Shown piece after piece: positions 9,363 through 18,293 of a stretch of DNA of 64,000 bases. Position 1 is the first letter of the stretch. Each line of letters begins with the position of its first letter. The stretch is from NCBI GenBank assembly GCA_041393535.1, contig JAWKJY010000011.1, positions 1-64,000 on the forward strand. The letters run 5' to 3'. The notes beneath the pieces were generated by a model. That model made no database searches. It worked only from the letters and a program-made list of their open reading frames with translations, and was not told where the DNA came from. Origin of the DNA: JAWKJY01 sp041393535 (GTDB lineage: Bacteria > Actinomycetota > Thermoleophilia > Gaiellales > Gaiellaceae). Made by a program: the position numbers and the translations under genes.

Positions 9363-9719
9363 ATGCCGATGTCGCCGCGGAACGAAGTCTTCAACTCCTA
9401 CGCCGAGTACTACGACAACGTCGTACGTCCGATTCGCGACAAGAGCCCGACCCAGTTGCGACTCGATGGTCTCCCGCCGGGCGCTGACACCGACTCTCCG
9501 TGGGGAGGCTTCGGACGCTTCCGGCATCTCGGCCGAACCTGGGCCGTAGACGGCGACACGCGCATCGAAGCCCTCCACACGGCGTACGAAGCCCTCCAAC
9601 TAGGCTCGGAACCGTTCCGCGAAGAGCCAACCCGCAAGGGATCCAGCCTGAAACTCACGGAGGCGCTCAAGGCGCAACTCGAATATCGAAGCGAGTACGT
9701 CTATATCTACGAGCGCTAA
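9363..9719 (+). CDS. Hypothetical protein, 118 residues
   Basis: No family recognised. The translation looks real: aromatic-rich N-terminus (EVFNSYAEYYDNVVRP), central WGGFGRFRHLGRTWAVDG, and a charged helical C-terminus (LKLTEALKAQLEYRSEYVYIY). ATG 9363 was chosen because the upstream frame is Arg/Pro-rich and not protein-like. No signal peptide or membrane helix is present. It could belong with the downstream Lsr2-like gene, but 122 bases separate them. Confidence 0.5.
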   Translation: MPMSPRNEVFNSYAEYYDNVVRPIRDKSPTQLRLDGLPPGADTDSPWGGFGRFRHLGRTWAVDGDTRIEALHTAYEALQLGSEPFREEPTRKGSSLKLTEALKAQLEYRSEYVYIYER

Positions 9720-9841
9720 GCACGTTCCCAACCCAGTGACCGTGCCCGAACTCACAGGCCACCGGCCTGACGGGCGCTACGCTGAGCGCTCTCACACATT
9801 GGCCGGGCAGGGCCACTAACAACCCCCAGCAGGGAGGGCGC

Positions 9842-10042
9842 ATGGCCCGCAAGACCATCTTCGTCTCGGACATCTCCGGCCAGGAGATCCCGGACGGCAA
9901 GGCCGCCAAGATCCGCATCACGTTCGAGGACGCGCGTCGCGGCATCTTCGAGATCGATGCGACGGCCGAAGAGGCCGAGGAGTTGGCGAAGAAGGGCGTC
10001 AAGGTCGCCCGCCGCGGCCGCAAGCCCAAGGGCACCGAGTAG
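9842..10042 (+). CDS. Lsr2-like mini nucleoid protein with AT-hook-like tail
   Basis: A 66-residue protein. Residues 3-47 (TIFVSDISGQEIPDG, then ITFEDARRGIFEIDAT and a helix with EEAEELAKKG) follow the layout of the Lsr2 N-terminal oligomerisation domain: strand, acidic turn, strand, helix. The tail RRGRKPKG is an AT-hook-like motif, standing in for the separate C-terminal DNA-binding domain of full-length Lsr2 (about 110 residues). GGAGGG lies six bases before the ATG. Lsr2 silences AT-rich foreign DNA in actinobacteria; a short version inside an accessory region could act as a silencer or a dominant interferer. That role is inference. Confidence 0.7.
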   Translation: MARKTIFVSDISGQEIPDGKAAKIRITFEDARRGIFEIDATAEEAEELAKKGVKVARRGRKPKGTE

Positions 10043-10255
10043 CTCCGCCCGCCCACGCCTAGGGAGAGGCGCCAAGCACGGTGGTCGCCGGTTGTCGGTT
10101 GAGATCGGCTTGACACGACCGGCGGGAGCGGGCGAGGATTCCGTCGTTGCTGGAGTCGACGCTGTCGTGTTTCACGTCTGTCCCGGAGCGCCTGTAGGCT
10201 CCGCATTCGTCGCGGCTCCCCCAGCAGGTACCTGGCGGGCGCGGGCAACGTGCTC

Positions 10256-10753
10256 TCAGCGGGAGCCCAGACTCCCCGAGATCTCCGCCATGGCCGCCTC
10301 CACGCGAGAGATCTCCTCGGCTGCCCGGTCGGGGCGGCTCGGATAGAGCGTGCATTCGACGTTCGCCACGAAGAACGACGAGCGGCCCTCAACGTCCGTT
10401 CGCCGGACGTCGTTACCTGGATAGAGCGGCTCCGTGCGCAGCGCGCAGAAGACGAGAGCCTCTTCGTCGGGATCGACGCTCGCGAGATCGTCGAGTGGAA
10501 CATTGCTGAGGAACCAGGCCACCCCAACCGCGCTGCATATCGGCGTCCTATCCCGCGGCACGACCTCGACACCGGCCCGCCGCATCGCCTCGATCAGGCT
10601 CGCCGCCTCGACCGGGGCGGTCGCCGCCTGCGAGCACGCAGCCCCAACGTCGCCACGTCCCTCCGCTCCGGCGCAGGAAGCCGCACCGGCCGCTCCAGCA
10701 AGGCAGACGACGGCGACTCCGATCGACCTGCCGACGAGTGCGACCGGGCCCAC
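10256..10753 (-). CDS. Secreted or lipid-anchored protein of unknown function
   Basis: A 165-residue protein with an N-terminal hydrophobic segment (SIGVAVVCLAGAAGAASCAG). Cys27 follows AAS and could be a weak lipobox cysteine; otherwise the segment is a plain signal peptide. The mature part has four more cysteines (AACSQ, PICSAV, FCALR, VECTLY), likely disulfides outside the cell. It lies nine bases downstream of the next minus-strand gene, so the two are probably co-transcribed. No family recognised. Confidence 0.65.
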   Translation of the reverse strand: MGPVALVGRSIGVAVVCLAGAAGAASCAGAEGRGDVGAACSQAATAPVEAASLIEAMRRAGVEVVPRDRTPICSAVGVAWFLSNVPLDDLASVDPDEEALVFCALRTEPLYPGNDVRRTDVEGRSSFFVANVECTLYPSRPDRAAEEISRVEAAMAEISGSLGSR

Positions 10754-10762
10754 GACGGGGAT

Positions 10763-11311
10763 TTAGGGCCGGCAGGCGTCCGAGCCTGCGCCGCGTGCGC
10801 GTTCGCAGCGACCGATCGCCGTCTCCCTCGCGCGCTTGATCTCGGGGACGACGTCCGTGAACCTGCGCAGGTCGGCGGGAAGGTAGCGGAGGGCGTCGCT
10901 GTAGCAGCGCACCTTGTGGGTCGGCCGGACGTGCCTGTCCTTCGCCCAGTCGTCTATGACCCGCGTCCAGCACTGGTAGTCGGGCGAGGTGCGGGCGTTC
11001 CCCTCGGGGCCGCAGGCGGCCACGCTGCCGAGCCGCTCGACGCACGTGCGCATCGCGCGCTTGCGGGCCTTGAGCACGTCCTCCTCGAACGTGCTGAACG
11101 TCAGCAGGTCGGCCGGCCCGTTCTTGATCGCCTCCGTGTAGCAGCGGATGCGGTACGTGGCGGCGACCTTCCTGTCCTTGGTCCAGTCGTTGACGACGCG
11201 AGTCCAGCAGGTGTCCTTCGGGGGCTCCAAGGCCGTGCCGGCGAGTATCGAGCCGGGGAGCGCGAGCGAGACCGACGCCAGAGCGGCGATCACGACGATC
11301 CCGGAGCGCAT
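10763..11311 (-). CDS. Secreted protein made of two tandem copies of a cysteine-rich module
   Basis: The ATG at 11311 sits six bases after AAGGAG; an ATG two codons upstream is too close to it. A signal peptide ends near PGSILAG. The mature protein has two copies of one module of about 60 residues. Copy one contains CWTRVVNDWTKDRKV, IRCYTEAIKNGPADL and KARKRAM; copy two contains CWTRVIDDWAKDRHV, VRCYSDALRYLPADL and RARETAI. Each keeps two cysteines and Trp pairs. It is followed by another secreted protein gene and preceded by a 20-residue membrane peptide gene, suggesting a small secreted-protein operon. Function unknown. Confidence 0.75.
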   Translation of the reverse strand: MRSGIVVIAALASVSLALPGSILAGTALEPPKDTCWTRVVNDWTKDRKVAATYRIRCYTEAIKNGPADLLTFSTFEEDVLKARKRAMRTCVERLGSVAACGPEGNARTSPDYQCWTRVIDDWAKDRHVRPTHKVRCYSDALRYLPADLRRFTDVVPEIKRARETAIGRCERARGAGSDACRP

Positions 11312-11335
11312 GGACATCTCCTTCCAGCCAGTGGC

Positions 11336-11398
11336 CTAGTCGAGCGTGTAGATGACGGTCGCGCTGTACGCAAGCACGACGAGCATCGTCCTGAGCAT
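11336..11398 (-). CDS. 20-residue hydrophobic peptide
   Basis: ATG at 11398 is preceded by GGGGAGG five bases upstream, one of the strongest ribosome sites in this region. The product, MLRTMLVVLAYSATVIYTLD, is a single short hydrophobic helix. Its stop lies 24 bases before the next secreted-protein start. It may be a small membrane peptide or a leader peptide coupling translation of the operon. Confidence 0.45.
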   Translation of the reverse strand: MLRTMLVVLAYSATVIYTLD

Positions 11399-11824
11399 CG
11401 GAACCTCCCCGCGTACCGGTCGGTATCCCTTGAGCAACGATGCGCCGGGCCGCCGGGATTCTTTACTGCCGCGAGCGCCGCCTACGAGTAGGTGTGGGGC
11501 GGCCGGGCTCATGTGGGTGTCGTCGATCGAGGAGGCACACGTGGGTGGTGCTTGACCGTTGGAGGGTGCCGCCGAGTTGGAGGCGCCAGTGGGCCTACCC
11601 GTCGGCGGCGCCGGGGTTCTGGTGCTCGGGGACGATCACGCAGGGCGATCACGTAGGCGGTGCCCGGTCGATTGTGGCCCGCCCAGAACGGCTCGGCGGG
11701 CGGACGAACCAGCCAGGCCGCGCGACGCCGCGCACCGCCGTCCTCCGTCATCGGCACTAGGACGACGCGAAGGACAGCGACCCGGGCAGGCAGCCCAGGC
11801 CCACCATCCCTGCGCACTAGCCGG
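11399..11824. other. No recognisable gene
   Basis: The minus strand has a weak open stretch (starting MTEDGGARRRAAWLVRPP near 11750 and including GHNRPGTAYVIALRD). It has no family match and no clear end. Nothing else is supported. Confidence 0.35.
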
Positions 11825-11998
11825 TCACTGGCGCGCCGGCGGCACCCGCAGCCCGTCCCGCTCGGCGCACCCACGGCACAGCAGCACGACGACGGGCGAG
11901 TCGTCGTCCTCCCAGCCGCGGTACGCGAGGATCGGCTGAGCCCGATCGCCGTCCGGACGACTGCAGACTTCACAGCTGAGCTGGAACGCCCGCGCAGC
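11825..11998 (-). pseudogene. Zinc-ribbon gene copy 1, start lost
   Basis: The frame encodes CEVCSRPDGDR, then AYRGWEDDDSPVVVLLCRGC, then ERDGLRVPPARQ before TGA: two Cys-x2-Cys pairs around a YRGWE core, a typical short zinc ribbon. The frame is closed upstream by TAA at 11999-12001, with no ATG, GTG or TTG in between, so the start has been lost. About 120 bases are nearly identical to copy 2 at 21337-21500, which keeps the start but is frameshifted. Confidence 0.7.
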
Positions 11999-12129
11999 TT
12001 AACGAGGCCGTCCTGGGCAAGTGCGTGCCGCCCACAACCGAGGAGGGCCGTGCCCGGAAGACCCAGCGGGTCGGCCCCGGGGGTGGATACGGGGCGGTAC
12101 AGGCCAGCATCACGGGGTAGGTCGGCCCG

Positions 12130-13610
12130 CTAGCGAACGGGTGCGGCGTGGAGGCCGCCTCGGTCGGCCCAGATGACGAGGTCACCGGCACGTGCGGCGA
12201 GCTTGCCGAGGAAGGACGGCACCCGTCCCGGGCGCGGGCGGGCGTGGCCTGCCGCGTCGCAGGGCTCGAGCGCCGCCTGTCCGACGTAGTCCACGAGTGG
12301 GCTGCCTGGCGAGCTGGACGACTCCGCGAGCTTGTAGAAGATGAACCGCCGGCACCAACCCCGGGAGCTCGACTCGATCGGCCGCCGCGTGCCGGTGCGC
12401 AGGTCGAGGCTCACGACCCGATTCGCTGACGGGAGCGCGAGACGGGTTGCACCGACCTGGGCAGGGATCCGCCGCAGGGTGAGCAAGCCTACGTTCCTGC
12501 CCGCGTCGAACGACCAGACGGTTCGGCCCGTTACGGGGTCGAAGCCCTCGATCACTGCGGTCGCGTCATTCGAGAGAGCGGGCGCCTTCGCGACCTCGTC
12601 CGCGTCGATGACCAGGCGGCCGCGGGTCCGGAGCGCGACGGTCGGCGGCGACGAGCCCTGGCGACTGACGCCGGGACGCTCGGAGGACGGGCACGGGAGA
12701 TACGCGCACGCGTAGCCGCTGCCCCGATCACGCCATACGACCCCACCGTCACGGATCCGGAAGCCCGCGACCATCGAACGGGACAGATCGAGCGTAAGCG
12801 CAGTCGACGTCTGCTCGATCGGCCCCCAGCCGGGGCTGCCGACGTACAGACCCGCCTGCTCGAATCGATCGAACGTCCAACCCCAGTCAGTCGAGACCCC
12901 GTCGAGCGGGAACAGCTGCTGAAGCCCGGTTCTCCACGCCACCGCCCGCCGTGCCTCGTCAACCCCCACCAGCGTCTCCGGATCGCGCGTGTCGGAGTCG
13001 AACAGACCATCGCCAACCTCACGCGGACTGGCACCCGGCAAGCTGACGCTCGCGAACAGGCCGCCCGTCGTCAGCGAGTAGCTCCGATACTGCGTGCGGA
13101 AGGCATCGAAGGTCGTCACGCAGACGCGAGTCCCGGCGGCCGGACAGATCGACGGCCACCCGACGAAAGCGCCGACCCCACTACGCCACATCCGCCTCCC
13201 CGTCGCCGCCTCGAGCGCCTCCAACCTCGCCTCAGGCTCGTCGCCAGCTCAAGCCAGATACAGCACCGATGTCCCCGCCACGACAAGCACCGGCGGCTCA
13301 CCCTGCGCATTCAGGCTCGTCGACGCCGCCCGAGACCACACCGTCGAACCCGAAGCCGGATCCACGGCCACCAGCCGCAGCCGACCCTTGCTCGCCGCAT
13401 AGAAGACCACCACCCGACCAACCGACACCGGCCATCACCGGCCGCAAATCGCCTCGATCCCAACCCGCGCCGGCCCGGGCCTCAAGCGGCCCCCGACCCC
13501 GCCGGGAACCCCAGCAGCCCGAAGGCCGCCACCATGCACACCACCAACGCCGCAAAGAGCGTGGACGACTCAGCAAGCCACCACGCTGCCGGAGCCCGAG
13601 GCAGCGCCAT
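12130..13610 (-). pseudogene. Membrane-anchored PQQ-type beta-propeller protein, broken
   Basis: ATG 13610 starts a frame with a membrane helix (STLFAALVVCMVAAFGLLGF). After a shift the text continues VVVFYAASKGRLRLVAVDPA and STVWSRAAST, reaches an in-frame TGA near 13245, and resumes LEALEAATGRRMWRSGVGAF to the end. Repeats of the type DPVTGRTVWSFDAG, LDLRTGTRRPI and VLIWAD-like strands are those of PQQ/WD40-like propellers (BamB-like). Such proteins usually act outside the membrane as scaffolds or enzymes. The 3' 364 residues are intact; the 5' fifth has a stop and at least one frameshift. Confidence 0.7.
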
Positions 13611-13763
13611 GGATGCAGTGTTGGGGCGAGTACGGTCACCTCTGTGTGGATGGCAGCGCCGCGATCTTGACACAGAAACCGTCGTGATGCCTTAGGTGTG
13701 GCCGAGTCGTTGAGTGGCCGGCTTCATCCGACGAGGAATTCGGGGGAGAAGGAGGCGAACGAC

Positions 13764-14392
13764 ATGCGGCGGCTTGGGCTCGTTCTCGCAGTGGGGCTGC
13801 CGCGCTCCTGCTGATTGCGCCCGCACATGCCAAGGTGCGGACGCTGAAAGGCACTGGCTCGAAGGTCGTCAACGTCACGCTCACGAAGGACACCCCGCTG
13901 GTCGTCGGTGCTCGCCACGCTGGCACCTCGAACTTCATCCTCGAGCTCGTCTCGCGCAACGGGTCTGGTTCGGAGCTGCTCGTGAACGAAATCGGACGCT
14001 GGGCAGGTCAGGTTGCATGGGCCTATGCCTCCCGAGGCCGCTACCGCCTAAAGATCGACGCGGACGGCGCCTGGACGATCACGTTCAACCAACCCGCCCC
14101 GAACAACCGGACATCGCGCCTCCTCCCGGGTCGAGTGGCCGGCAAGGGATCCCGCGTCGTCCCGGTTCGCACACTGACTGACCTTCAGCCGATCGTCAGC
14201 GCGACACACCGGGCCGGATCCTCAAACTTCATCGTCGAACTCATCGGCTACGGCGACACCAGTGGCAGTGAACTCCTCTTCAACGAGATCGGTCGGTTCA
14301 GCGGCCAGACCCTCATCAACACCATGCCTGAGGGCCACTACCTGCTCTCGGTCATCGCCGACGGCTACCGGACGATCCGGTTCACTCGCTAA
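13764..14392 (+). pseudogene. Secreted protein with two tandem beta modules, frameshifted in the signal peptide
   Basis: ATG 13764 follows GGAGG and begins MRRLGLVLAVG. The rest of the signal peptide (AALLLIAPAHA) is in the next frame, and restoring one G to the run at 13793-13796 joins them. The mature part repeats one module of about 80 residues: KGTGSKVVNVTLTKDTPLVV, GTSNFILELV, SGSELLVNEIGRWAGQ, then GKGSRVVPVRTLTDLQPIV, GSSNFIVELIG, SGSELLFNEIGRFSGQ. Both end in an ITF or IRF strand. It may well be intact in life. Function unknown; extracellular location likely. Confidence 0.7.
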
Positions 14393-14495
14393 CTCAAGAG
14401 CTTCGACACCCGGACGGGCTGATGGGTATGGCCGGACGCCCGAAGGTGCGACATCACACCGCCGTTTGTGCGAGTAGTACGGAAGGCGGTCGGCC

Positions 14496-15438
14496 GTGAA
14501 GTCCGTTCCAATCTCGACTCACCTGTCTCGAGTACGAGTCGTAGCAGTACTCGCCGCGGGCCTCTTCGCATTCGCTCTCACGGCGTGTGGTGGGGCTACT
14601 GAGAACTCCCGCCCAAGCCCTCGCCGTCGGCGGCGAGGGCGGCTCCGGCCGACCCGCAATCCCGCCCAACTATGCCTCCTCCTTCGCCTAGACGACCATC
14701 AGGACCGACGTCCGAGCATGGGACAGGAGCCCGGGCAGGCTCGCGAGCCGACTCGGCGAGCACCAAGACTCCACGTCGCAAAGCAACGAAGAGACCGAAG
14801 CGTAAGGCCCGCCCCCAGCATCCCAAACCCCACTCGGCTGCAGCCACCGCTCGCCCCAACCGAAGCCGACCCAACCGACGCGCGCGAAGACGAACCGGAC
14901 CGAGCGAAAGGTGTGCTGGCCTGCCATCCGGATCGCCGAGATCCGACTGGACGCCGTCCACACGCCCGCAACCGTCCTCCCGGCCGTAGACATTCCCGAG
15001 ACCACGATCCCCGGGATGGAGATCGGCGGCCACTACTACCCGCCGACGACGTACCCAGCCCAACATTACCCAGCGAGACGGTTGCCGGGCATCGACATCC
15101 CAGCACGAACTATCCCCGGGCGCACGATTCCCGGTCGATGCTTCACAGCCGCGAACGGATTGCTACGGCCCGACGCAACGACAGTCAGGACGACCGGCTA
15201 CGAGGCGCTCGATCCGGACTTCAGCAACGACCTGTCCTCTCGGTACTGGGCATCAGCCGGATCAGATGCCTTGACGCCCGACTACTCGGCGGCAGGCTTC
15301 GGAGAACTCAACGAGGCGGGATTCCCAAGAAATCAATACGTCCGGCCCTACTTCCGACGAGACGGGACATACGTGCGCGGATACTGGCGCAACTCTCCGA
15401 CCGACGGCCTTCCCACGTGTCGGATCATCCGCTGTTGA
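14496..15438 (+). pseudogene. Lipoprotein with Pro/Ile ladder, frameshifted
   Basis: GTG 14496 begins a lipoprotein signal (VLAAGLFAFALTACGG, lipobox LTAC). A shift at the C run 14612-14614 leads into a Lys/Arg/Pro-rich linker (KTPRRKATKRPKRKARPQ). A second shift near 14900 leads to CWPAIRIAEIRLDAVHTPA and a ladder of short Pro/Ile units (VLPAVDIPETTIPG, IDIPARTIPGRTIPG). The C-terminal about 80 residues are aromatic-rich (YEALDPDFSNDLSSRYW, RPYFRRDGTYVRGYW) and end in Cys. The ladder suggests a rod-like, surface-exposed beta structure. Four bases separate it from the convergent lipoprotein gene. Confidence 0.6.
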
Positions 15439-15442
15439 CAAC

Positions 15443-16066
15443 CTAGTAGTAGGGACTATTGTTCTCACAGTCCGACTGGGTCACGATCACCTCATCGTCG
15501 CCCCAGTAGAGGTCATCTCCGACGTAAGTCACGAAGAACTCCTCGCAGGCGGTCTGCCAAGCGTCCCGCGCGGCGCTCTCGGCAGGCTCGTCGAACGTAT
15601 CGCCATCCCATCCCGGTGAGCCAGGATCGGTGCCCTCGCATTCGATCTGCTGATACTCCGCTCCGCTTGAGTAGAGGAACCCGTCCGGAGAATCTGCGAA
15701 GACCGAATCGCATGCTTCGACATAGGCTGGGCCCCATGCCTCCTGATACTCCGCTTCAGCTAGCTCGTTGCATGCAATCCCATCAAGATCCTCGTCCAGT
15801 TCCTCCAGAGAGGAATCAAAGTCGAGTGCATCTTGCGCATCGCGCCACTCATAGAACTCGTCGCAACCCGATCCCCTGAGATCCACTCGCGCGGGTGCCG
15901 GGCTTGCTGTCCGTTGTTCTGTGACAGCCGAGGGCTGGACATCGACCCCACCCGGCGACCGCTCGTTGGGAGCGGATCCGCAGCCGGCCAAGACCCCTCC
16001 GGCGATGACCGCGAACCCTGCAACTAGGACACGGCTTAGAAAAAGCCGGGAGAGCCGCAACAGCAC
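15443..16066 (-). CDS. Acidic lipoprotein with excalibur-like segment
   Basis: GTG 16066 follows GAGG and gives a lipoprotein signal (VLVAGFAVIAGGVLAGCG, lipobox LAGC). A longer open frame upstream is Arg/Pro-rich and unlikely. The mature protein is strongly acidic. Around residues 65-105, SGCDEFYEWRDAQDALDF then DEDLDGIACNEL resembles the excalibur calcium-binding pattern (cysteine, DxDxDGxxC). The C-terminal half (TACEEFFVTYVGDDLYWGDD) has more cysteines. The protein is probably anchored on the cell surface; its binding partner is unknown. Confidence 0.7.
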   Translation of the reverse strand: MLLRLSRLFLSRVLVAGFAVIAGGVLAGCGSAPNERSPGGVDVQPSAVTEQRTASPAPARVDLRGSGCDEFYEWRDAQDALDFDSSLEELDEDLDGIACNELAEAEYQEAWGPAYVEACDSVFADSPDGFLYSSGAEYQQIECEGTDPGSPGWDGDTFDEPAESAARDAWQTACEEFFVTYVGDDLYWGDDEVIVTQSDCENNSPYY

Positions 16067-16355
16067 CTCGATCCTCGACTCGTAAACGCGAGCATCTAGC
16101 GACGCGTCGCAAGATCGATCATATACCAACAGCGTGGCCGTGAAGGCAGGTGATGTGCCCCTTCCGGGGAGCGGCCGAGACAGGCGCCTAGCCGATGGTC
16201 GGAACAGACCGCAGTGAACGTCGCGCCAATCTGCTGGAGACCCGGAGGAGCGGAGGTGATGGCCGGCATTGACGGGAGCCAAGCTGGCTCGTTGAGCTAG
16301 TCATGGTCGTGGCGTCGATGGTTGCTGGTAGACGGCGCCTTGCCCTCGCGCTAAG

Positions 16356-16613
16356 TTGACCGTGCTGATCGCGAACGACGAGCTGAATTCTCCCCAACCA
16401 GCGACCGCCGGCTGGTTCGACGTCTGGACGTACAGCGATCAGGCGTGCAGCCTCCTAGTCGTCGGTTGGCTGTTCGCGCTTCTCGTTGCGGGCCTGACCT
16501 GCGTCTCGCTCGGGCGACGAGGCCGCCATGGACGCCTCGCGCGGGCATTCGCTGTCGCCTGGATCGGCGTGCTGGTCGGGATCGCGCTCAGCCTATGGGC
16601 GGCAAGTGCGTGA
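16356..16613 (+). CDS. Small membrane protein, two helices
   Basis: An 85-residue frame with two hydrophobic segments (CSLLVVGWLFALLVAGLTCV and FAVAWIGVLVGIALSLWAAS) separated by a basic turn (SLGRRGRHGRLAR), so the turn should face the cytoplasm. The start is uncertain: TTG 16356 or GTG 16362, neither with a strong ribosome site. No family recognised. Confidence 0.5.
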   Translation: MTVLIANDELNSPQPATAGWFDVWTYSDQACSLLVVGWLFALLVAGLTCVSLGRRGRHGRLARAFAVAWIGVLVGIALSLWAASA

Positions 16614-16880
16614 CGAATGTCGAGGGACAGATCCTCAGTTCGCCTTGGCCTCGATCAGCAGCCGGTATCGCGGAGTCGCCCACGGCATCCCAGTTGGCAA
16701 GAGCATACGAGGGCGCGGCCGACTGGCCAAGCGCACACCACCCGGCTGACCTGTAGGAGCTGCGGCAGTCGCATACCGCGCACCTTGACATGACGGTTCA
16801 CGTCGAATCAGGATGGCTTCATTCGATCCACGCCCCTCTGGGAGTGGGCCGCGATCTTGCAGCTTCGAGGGAGGACGAGC

Positions 16881-18257
16881 GTGAAGGCGACTGCTGGTGA
16901 GGATCGGTGGCATCCGGCGAGGCTGATCCCGGTTGCGGGGATCCGCGGCCAAGAGGAGCAGGAGCGACGAGCGACCTCTGCTCTCCTCGCCGTGATCCGT
17001 GCGGTGCCGGAGTTCGGGCACGCGCTGATCGATGATCTCGGCGCCCCGAAGGGCCGCATCTCCACCTTCACCGAGATCCAACTGAAGGACGCTGAGGGCA
17101 AGCTCTCCATCCCCGACGGCGCCGTCGTGGTCGAGCGCGGCAAGACCGTATGGCGCGCCCTAGTCGAGGTCAAGACCGGCGTCGCCGAGTTGGGTGGCGA
17201 GCAGGTATCCCGCTACCTGGAGATGGCGCGCGACCACGGCTTCAACACGGTCATCACGATCTCCAACCAGATCACCGCCACCTCGGGCGACGTGCCCTAC
17301 ACCATCGACCGCCGTAAGACCAAACGCGTAGACCTCCACCACCTCTCATGGTGGCGGATTATCACCGAGGCCGTCCTCCAACACCGCCACCGCGGCGTCT
17401 CCGACCCCGACCAAGCGTGGATCCTCGGCGAACTAATCGCCTACCTCGACCACGACAACTCCGGGGCAAGCGGCTTCGAAGGCATGGGCGATGCCTGGGT
17501 CAACGTGCGCGACGCAGCCCGCCAAGGAACGATCCAGCAAGCAGCACGCGAGACCCGCGCCGTCGCTGCCCGCTGGGAGCAGTTCCTCGACTACCTCGCG
17601 CTCGGCCTCTCCCAAGACCTAGGCCGCGACGTCGCCACAGTCCGGCCGCGCGGCCAAGACCTCGAAACTCGCCTCGCCGGCCTCACCCAGGCCCTCGCAG
17701 ACCCGGGCACCCTCGCCGGTGCCCTCCGGGTCCCAGACGCGATCGGCAGCCTCGCCATCGTCGCCAACCTCCGCGCCCAGCAGGTCTCCACGAGCGTGAC
17801 CTTCGACGCCCCCAAGGACGGCCGGCCCAGCGCGCGCGTGAACTGGCTCCTACGCCAACTCCAAGACGCCCCGCCCGACCTGCGGATCGAAACCGCTTTC
17901 GCGGGCGCGCGCGACAGTGCCGTCGCGCTGCTCAAGGACGCCGCCCCGTACCCACAGCGGCTGCTCAGCAGCGTCGACCCGAAGCGGGAGCCGCGCGCGT
18001 TCACGCTCACGCTCACCCGCAAGATGGGCCTCAAGGCGGGCAAGGGCGCCGGCTCGTTCGCCGGTGACACCAAGCGCCAGACCGTCGACTTCTACGGCGA
18101 GATCGTCCAGAACCTCAAGGCCTGGCACCCACGCGCCCCGAAGCTGCCCGACCAGCCCGAAAGCGTCCCCGAGACACCCCAAGCCGAGCCACCCCCTTTC
18201 ATCTCTCACGAACGCGAAATCGGCGAAGCCACCGGGCCCAGCGAGAGCCCGGCGTAG
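16881..18257 (+). CDS. PD-(D/E)XK-like nuclease-fold protein, first gene of a nuclease pair
   Basis: GTG 16881 follows GGGAGGAC and gives 458 residues. The N-terminal segment (PARLIPVAGIRGQEEQERRA) and the block IPDG (Asp79) followed by LVEVKTG (Glu96, Lys98) form a PD-(D/E)XK active-site pattern; ELGGEQVSRYLEMARDHGF follows as the usual supporting helix. The remainder (HHLSWWRIITEAVLQ, DPDQAWILGELIAYL, SVTFDAPKDGRPSARVNWLL) belongs to a conserved actinobacterial family I know only as hypothetical. The C-terminus (IVQNLKAWHPRAPKLP) is basic and Pro-rich. The next gene, 36 bases downstream on the same strand, carries another nuclease-like domain, so the two probably form an operon. A restriction or defence role is inference. 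Confidence 0.72.
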   Translation: MKATAGEDRWHPARLIPVAGIRGQEEQERRATSALLAVIRAVPEFGHALIDDLGAPKGRISTFTEIQLKDAEGKLSIPDGAVVVERGKTVWRALVEVKTGVAELGGEQVSRYLEMARDHGFNTVITISNQITATSGDVPYTIDRRKTKRVDLHHLSWWRIITEAVLQHRHRGVSDPDQAWILGELIAYLDHDNSGASGFEGMGDAWVNVRDAARQGTIQQAARETRAVAARWEQFLDYLALGLSQDLGRDVATVRPRGQDLETRLAGLTQALADPGTLAGALRVPDAIGSLAIVANLRAQQVSTSVTFDAPKDGRPSARVNWLLRQLQDAPPDLRIETAFAGARDSAVALLKDAAPYPQRLLSSVDPKREPRAFTLTLTRKMGLKAGKGAGSFAGDTKRQTVDFYGEIVQNLKAWHPRAPKLPDQPESVPETPQAEPPPFISHEREIGEATGPSESPA

Positions 18258-18293
18258 CGACACGTGGCCACGCCCTCGCGCCGGGGATAGCCG

